Source: [Clostridium] leptum DSM 753 (lineage in GTDB: Bacteria > Bacillota > Clostridia > Oscillospirales > Acutalibacteraceae). Taken from it: 64,000 bases of DNA. Shown here piece by piece: positions 59,918-64,000 of this stretch. The first letter of the stretch is position 1. The number at the start of each line of letters is the position of its first letter. The stretch spans positions 124,001 through 188,000 of the forward strand of contig DS480345.1 of NCBI GenBank assembly GCA_000154345.1, written 5' to 3'. A program made the translations under genes and the position numbers. The notes under the pieces were generated by a model, which was not told where the DNA came from, did not search any database, and saw nothing but the letters and a program-made list of their open reading frames with translations.

Positions 59918-61711
59918 TTATTCCTTTGGGGCCTCCGTGATCTCCACAACGGCCTGGATTTGGAAGCCGGGGGACAGCTCCCTTTCCGGGGTCATATCCA
60001 GTCTCGGAAGGCCTTCGGCGTCCCAGTGGACAGGCCTCAGGCCGGTATGCCGGTTTGTCATTCCCGGGTCGTGGCCGTCCGCTGCCGGCAGCTTGGCGTG
60101 ATACGCCACAATATCGTTTCCAAATTCATCCTTCGCAAAGGAGTTGTGTCCGGGTCCCAGCTGACCGGGCACGCTCTCGCTGGTAAGAATGGGGTACCCC
60201 AGCTCCTCCCAGCTTTCCGGATCGAGCAGGTTGCTTCCCGTCTTAGCGTGAAGCAGGCCTACACAATACAGAACGCTGACGCTGGATCCCGCAAACGTAA
60301 GGAACAGGTCGTCTCCTCTCCGCACGGCAAAGGGGCCTTCATCGACCGTGGTATCCACCCGGTCCCAGCCATAGGACGGCCGGCAGATGCAGACCGGGGC
60401 GCTGGTGAGCTGCCAGGGCTTTTCCGGATCCACCGAGGCAATGTATAAGTCGGAGTTGCCGAATTCCTGCTCCTCCAGGCGCATCACCCGCTGGGCCCAG
60501 ACCACGTAGGGAACCTGGCCCACAGTGAAGCAGGTCATGTCCAGGGTGATTCCATCGGGGCACAGGACCCCGCCTTCTATGGTGCGGCACCGCTGAGGCG
60601 TCTGCCAGCTTGCCGCGTCCAGGGGGTCATCCCCCGCCATCACCATCACATGGCACTGCACCGTATACCAGTGGGGATTGCCGGCGGCAAAAAACACGCA
60701 CAGTCTTCCGTTTACCACGTGGGGCTCCGGCGCCCACAGGCAGCCTGACATATATCCCTCCGGGTTCGCGGTGAAAATCACGCGCTCCTCCGCCTCCGCC
60801 AGCCCGCTGATGGTATCGCTGCCCCGGATTTTCAGGGTGGTCTGGCCGTTTCCGTCATCCGTGGCCATATAATAGTAGCGCCCCCGGTACCGGATCACCG
60901 TCGGGTCCGCCCGCTCCTCCAAAAATGGAAAGGGCCAAGTCTCCCGCTGTACGGCGCCCGCCACCGAGTACACGCCGGGCAGGGTTCTGGAGAAGGGCTC
61001 CCATTTTACCGGCATCGGCTTCAACGAGCCGTCGGAATAGGTGAGGGTCACCTGCTCCGGAAGGGATACTCTTTCCCCGGGAGCCGCCTTGCAATAAACC
61101 GGCAGGCATCCGGTCTGGACTACCGGAGAATAGCGGCGCAGAACCTTTTCATACTCCTCTTGGGTAAGAGAAATCAAACATCCATCCACCCCATCGCTGA
61201 GCTTCACCAAGGCCCGGGGCTCCGGGGAACCGGTCTTTTCCATACCGGTGAAGGAAGTCAGATCCGGTGACGACGAGGTATAATATCCGGTTCCATCCGA
61301 CCAGGTCAGCTGGTAGAGCCCAGCCTTCCCATCCCATTGGCACCGGACGTCCGCAACAGCCGTACCCTCCGGCGCTGCCGGGATCAGTCCCTCCTCCCGG
61401 AAGGAAAGAAGATCCGGCGAGGTGAATATCAGCACGCAGTTTTCTTTTCCAGGCTCCAGACCGCCGCCTACGTTGCGGCGCAGGCATACCACGCCGAAGG
61501 CTCCATCCTTCAGGCGGAACACCCATGGCTTCCGCAGGATTTTCGTGGTGCCGCACAGAGGGCCTTCGTTAAATTCCGCTTTGGCAAACAGGATGCCGGT
61601 CCCGTTCTGCAAGGGCTGCAAGGAGCCGTTTTCCAGCACCGCCGCCAGGTGCATGGCGCTCTCCAGCTCTCTGTTTTCCCGGCGGGTATAAGCCATAACC
61701 GTATAATTCAT
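59918..61711 (-). CDS. GH43-like glycoside hydrolase with extra N-terminal region
   Basis: A 597-residue protein from the ATG at 61711 (MNYTVMAYTRREN), seven bases after AGGAGGAG. The C-terminal ~330 residues are a GH43-type five-bladed propeller: catalytic-base Asp in RADPTVIRYRGRYYYMATDD, WAPEPHVVNGRLCVFFAAG, general-acid Glu in TVDEGPFAVRRGDDLFLTFA, and GPGHNSFAKDEFGNDIVAYHA. Before it is an Ig-like segment (LTYSDGSLKPMPVKWEP ... PGVYSVAGAV, about residues 210-265), and the N-terminal ~200 residues look like a second, sugar-binding propeller-like region. There is no signal peptide, so it acts in the cytoplasm. Arabinofuranosidase or xylosidase activity is likely; linkage cannot be told. 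Confidence 0.85.
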   Translation of the reverse strand: MNYTVMAYTRRENRELESAMHLAAVLENGSLQPLQNGTGILFAKAEFNEGPLCGTTKILRKPWVFRLKDGAFGVVCLRRNVGGGLEPGKENCVLIFTSPDLLSFREEGLIPAAPEGTAVADVRCQWDGKAGLYQLTWSDGTGYYTSSSPDLTSFTGMEKTGSPEPRALVKLSDGVDGCLISLTQEEYEKVLRRYSPVVQTGCLPVYCKAAPGERVSLPEQVTLTYSDGSLKPMPVKWEPFSRTLPGVYSVAGAVQRETWPFPFLEERADPTVIRYRGRYYYMATDDGNGQTTLKIRGSDTISGLAEAEERVIFTANPEGYMSGCLWAPEPHVVNGRLCVFFAAGNPHWYTVQCHVMVMAGDDPLDAASWQTPQRCRTIEGGVLCPDGITLDMTCFTVGQVPYVVWAQRVMRLEEQEFGNSDLYIASVDPEKPWQLTSAPVCICRPSYGWDRVDTTVDEGPFAVRRGDDLFLTFAGSSVSVLYCVGLLHAKTGSNLLDPESWEELGYPILTSESVPGQLGPGHNSFAKDEFGNDIVAYHAKLPAADGHDPGMTNRHTGLRPVHWDAEGLPRLDMTPERELSPGFQIQAVVEITEAPKE

Positions 61712-61883
61712 AATCGCTCCTCCTGACGATCCAATCAAAATATCTTAAAGCCAGCCTTTCAGCGCCGGCTGTTCCACGGCCCGAAATGAGCTTTCCCAGG
61801 CGCACAGCGGCCCGGCTTCAGGCGCTTCCGCCTTCAAGCTCCAGAAAGCCGTTTTCCCACCATCCGGACAAATCCGCTTTGCC

Positions 61884-64000
61884 CTATCCCATGGTGTAGC
61901 TGTAATTGGAATGTGAAATGACCTCGCACTGGGTGACCTTTCCGTTTTCCCAGGAAAAGTTCAGTTCAAAGCCGCCTCTTGCTCTCACGCCGCGCAGGCT
62001 GCCCGACTGCCAGGGCTCCGGAAGATTCGGCAGGAGCCGGATCTCAAAGGACTGGATCTTTCCATTTTCATCGGTAACCGGATAGGACTGGATCAGCATT
62101 TCAAATATCAGCCCCGGCACGCCGCCGCTGATATCGCAGTTGAAGATAAACGGTCCGGCGTTGTGAGAGGGGGAAAAGGTATTGTAGTAATTATTTTCCG
62201 CAATGGAGCATAAAAGCCTCCACGCCGTGTCCGTATCTCCCAGGTGGACGGCGGTCATAGCCATTTGGATCGTGCCGAACGCCATCACGCCGATTTCCTG
62301 CTTTTTATATTTCATCCGCATTTCATAGGCCTTTTTAGCGGCCTCCATCAGCTCCGGCTGGTTTTTAAATTCCTCCGCCACCCCGTAATACAGGGGATAC
62401 AGGTGGGAGGAATGGCGGTGATCGTAAAAATCCTCGTGCCGGGAAGTACACCATTCCTTTAAAGCGCCGTCCTCGTTAATTTGATAGGCAGGCATTTTCC
62501 CCAGCATGGCTCTCCACTTGGGAAGGCTTTCTTTTTCCACGCCTTCCGTTTCACAGCCCTGAATCAGATTCCGCAGCAGCTCGCTGACCAAAGCGACGTC
62601 CATGGTGGCGTTAATGCACGCCTGGGAAATTCCGGGGGAATTCGCCGGCTTGTTTTCCGGAGAATAGGACGGGACGAACATCCACTTGCCGTTTTCGTCC
62701 TCGATAAGGAATTTCTCAAAAAACACGATGCACTCCTTCATATACGGAAGCGCATGGTTTAAAAAGAACTCCCGGTCCATGGTATAAAGATAGTAATCAT
62801 AAAAGAAATGGGCGTTCCATGCGGCGCCGGTGGTCCAAAACGTCATAGGCCATTCTACGCTGAAGTGGTTGTTCAGGCCGTGGCTGCTGGTGCGGGAGGC
62901 GCTTAAAATACCGGGATAGCCGTACATCACCCTGGCGTTTTCCCGCTCCTCCGGGATCAGGCTCTCCTCATAGCGGATAAAGCTGTCCATGCACTCAAAC
63001 ATATTGCCGGGCAGATTGGAAAGAATCACCGTCTGCTCGTTGCCGTTGCGGGTATAATCGGCGGACCAGGGCACATGGTTGGTTCCGGTCCAAATCCCCT
63101 GAAGCGTTGGCGGCGTCTCTCCGCTGGCGCAGATCACCTGGTACCGGCCCGCGTCGCACAGCATTTCAAAATACCGGTTGGGCGGCAGCTTTTGCCGCCC
63201 TTTTTCCCAGAGCTCCTCCGCCAGCTCGCTCTTAGGCGCCTGCGGGTCGCTGAGTTTCAATTCCATACGGCTGTAAACGGCGTTATGAAGCCGCGCGTGG
63301 GCCTGGAGCAATTCCTCATAGGACAAGGGCAGGCCCTCAAAGCTGTCCTCCGCCCGGGGGACAGCCTTCCGGCGGTCCGGAACCGGAAGAAGATTATAGA
63401 ACAGCAAGGTGTCCCGGGCGTTTCTTACGGTGATTCTGTCCGGCTCCCCGCAAACCGCGCCGTCTGTTTCCGCGACTTTTACAGCGCAGCGGTATCCGAA
63501 ATCGGTATCCTGATACACGCCCTCATACAGCAGCGTATGATCCTGAACGGCTACCAGCGGATCCAGGATCCGGCGGTCGTAGCCGACCTCCTTCCAATAC
63601 GGCTCGCAGGCTTCCTGAATTTCCTGATGCTTTTCCAGAGAGACCTCAAAGCTGACGGGCTCTGAAGAGGTGATCCGCATTACGGCGATCCCGGCGGCTC
63701 GGGATACGAAGAAATCCCGGGTGACCCGGCTGCTTCCCAGGGTGAAGGAAACCTCCGCCTGGCCGTTTTCAAAATTCAGGGATTTTTTATAGTCCTCCGG
63801 CTCCTCCTTCTGGGGAAACCGCAGCTTCATGTCGCAGGCCACGGTAAACCCGTCGGTCCACTGCTCGATCCGGGGCCCATACCCCTCCTGATAGGAAAGA
63901 TTTACCACAAATTCCGCCGCTTCCTCGTATCTGCCATCCAGCATCATGCGCCGGATAGCTTCCAGATGCCCTGCCGTATGCACAGGCTCCCGCTTCGGAG
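61884..64000 (-). CDS. GH95-family alpha-L-fucosidase-like enzyme (5' end outside window)
   Basis: The frame is open to the right edge, and the visible 700 residues lack the usual start of GH95, so the gene continues beyond 64000. EAIRRMMLDGRYEEAAEFV, WMFVPSYSPENKPANSPG (general-acid Glu in SPEN), HRHSSHLYPLYYG, CDISGGVPGLIFEMLIQS (base Asp) and EIRLLPNLPEPWQSGSLRGV with RARGGFE are GH95 hallmarks. The family motif around the catalytic asparagines is altered: NGNEQTVILSNLPGN keeps an N-x-N but not the usual MNYWPAE. It may therefore be a fucosidase or a galactosidase of the same family. The stop is followed in frame by 21 more sense codons (see findings). It precedes the GH43 gene by 172 bases on the same strand. 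Confidence 0.88.
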   Translation of the reverse strand, partial: PKREPVHTAGHLEAIRRMMLDGRYEEAAEFVVNLSYQEGYGPRIEQWTDGFTVACDMKLRFPQKEEPEDYKKSLNFENGQAEVSFTLGSSRVTRDFFVSRAAGIAVMRITSSEPVSFEVSLEKHQEIQEACEPYWKEVGYDRRILDPLVAVQDHTLLYEGVYQDTDFGYRCAVKVAETDGAVCGEPDRITVRNARDTLLFYNLLPVPDRRKAVPRAEDSFEGLPLSYEELLQAHARLHNAVYSRMELKLSDPQAPKSELAEELWEKGRQKLPPNRYFEMLCDAGRYQVICASGETPPTLQGIWTGTNHVPWSADYTRNGNEQTVILSNLPGNMFECMDSFIRYEESLIPEERENARVMYGYPGILSASRTSSHGLNNHFSVEWPMTFWTTGAAWNAHFFYDYYLYTMDREFFLNHALPYMKECIVFFEKFLIEDENGKWMFVPSYSPENKPANSPGISQACINATMDVALVSELLRNLIQGCETEGVEKESLPKWRAMLGKMPAYQINEDGALKEWCTSRHEDFYDHRHSSHLYPLYYGVAEEFKNQPELMEAAKKAYEMRMKYKKQEIGVMAFGTIQMAMTAVHLGDTDTAWRLLCSIAENNYYNTFSPSHNAGPFIFNCDISGGVPGLIFEMLIQSYPVTDENGKIQSFEIRLLPNLPEPWQSGSLRGVRARGGFELNFSWENGKVTQCEVISHSNYSYTMG

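Overview
The window looks like a chromosomal segment of an anaerobic Clostridia-type Bacillota, most likely a gut Oscillospirales/Ruminococcaceae relative. This is inferred from the gene order of the S10-spc-alpha ribosomal cluster (including a KOW-domain protein between map and infA), zinc-type S14 and L36, strong AGGAGG ribosome-binding sites, perfect sigma-A-type promoters, a NhaC-type antiporter and glycan-degrading enzymes. Species cannot be named from the sequence alone. Most of the window is fairly GC-rich; the stretch 3.1-5.6 kb is visibly AT-rich and carries mobile-element debris.

Layout. 1-3.1 kb: a YesN/YesM-type two-component pair, cut by the left edge. 3.1-5.5 kb: an AT-rich island with a small cysteine-rich KTR protein of conjugative-element type and an IS3-family element disabled by an internal deletion, ending beside a tRNA-Arg(ACG). 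5.6-9.8 kb: a membrane protein behind an attenuator-like leader, then a TPP-riboswitch-controlled thiamine or precursor uptake operon (YkoF-like protein, permease, lipoprotein, ATPase). 9.85-9.98 kb: a stand-alone small RNA gene with its own consensus promoter and terminator and a predicted five-hairpin fold that I cannot assign to a known family. 10.2-11.3 kb: an amidase and a MITE-like inverted-repeat element.

11.3-27.3 kb: the S10-spc-alpha ribosomal supercluster, all on the minus strand, 32 genes from rpsJ to rplQ, with structured leaders or spacers before rpsJ, rplB and rpsM. 27.5-32.2 kb: a lipoprotein, a CBS protein, a HxlR regulator, a phosphodiesterase, a three-gene unnamed module and a 96-bp tandem repeat array. 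32.4-42.8 kb: proBA, an M16 peptidase, a MATE exporter, pnp-rpsO, a DUF1015 protein and an amidohydrolase.

43-64 kb: a carbohydrate region. It holds L-fucose isomerase (fucI), a second fucose/arabinose isomerase-family protein, an FGGY kinase, a sugar isomerase/epimerase, an iron-dependent alcohol dehydrogenase, an aldo-keto reductase, a GH43-like enzyme and a divergent GH95 alpha-L-fucosidase-like enzyme running off the right edge. Together these suggest use of fucosylated plant or host glycans. Scattered through it are a NhaC antiporter, a GNAT acetyltransferase, a second MATE exporter, a DUF212 protein and a TVP38/TMEM64 gene whose start is joined to its body by a textbook -1 slippery heptamer.

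The most notable unexplained items are the orphan RNA at 9847-9979, the alternative-pairing leaders at 5654-5743 and 53250-53489, the frameshift site near 49555, the tandem array that abuts the start of a conserved gene at 31.5-31.8 kb, and the paired 12-bp operator-like sites at 46.3 kb.
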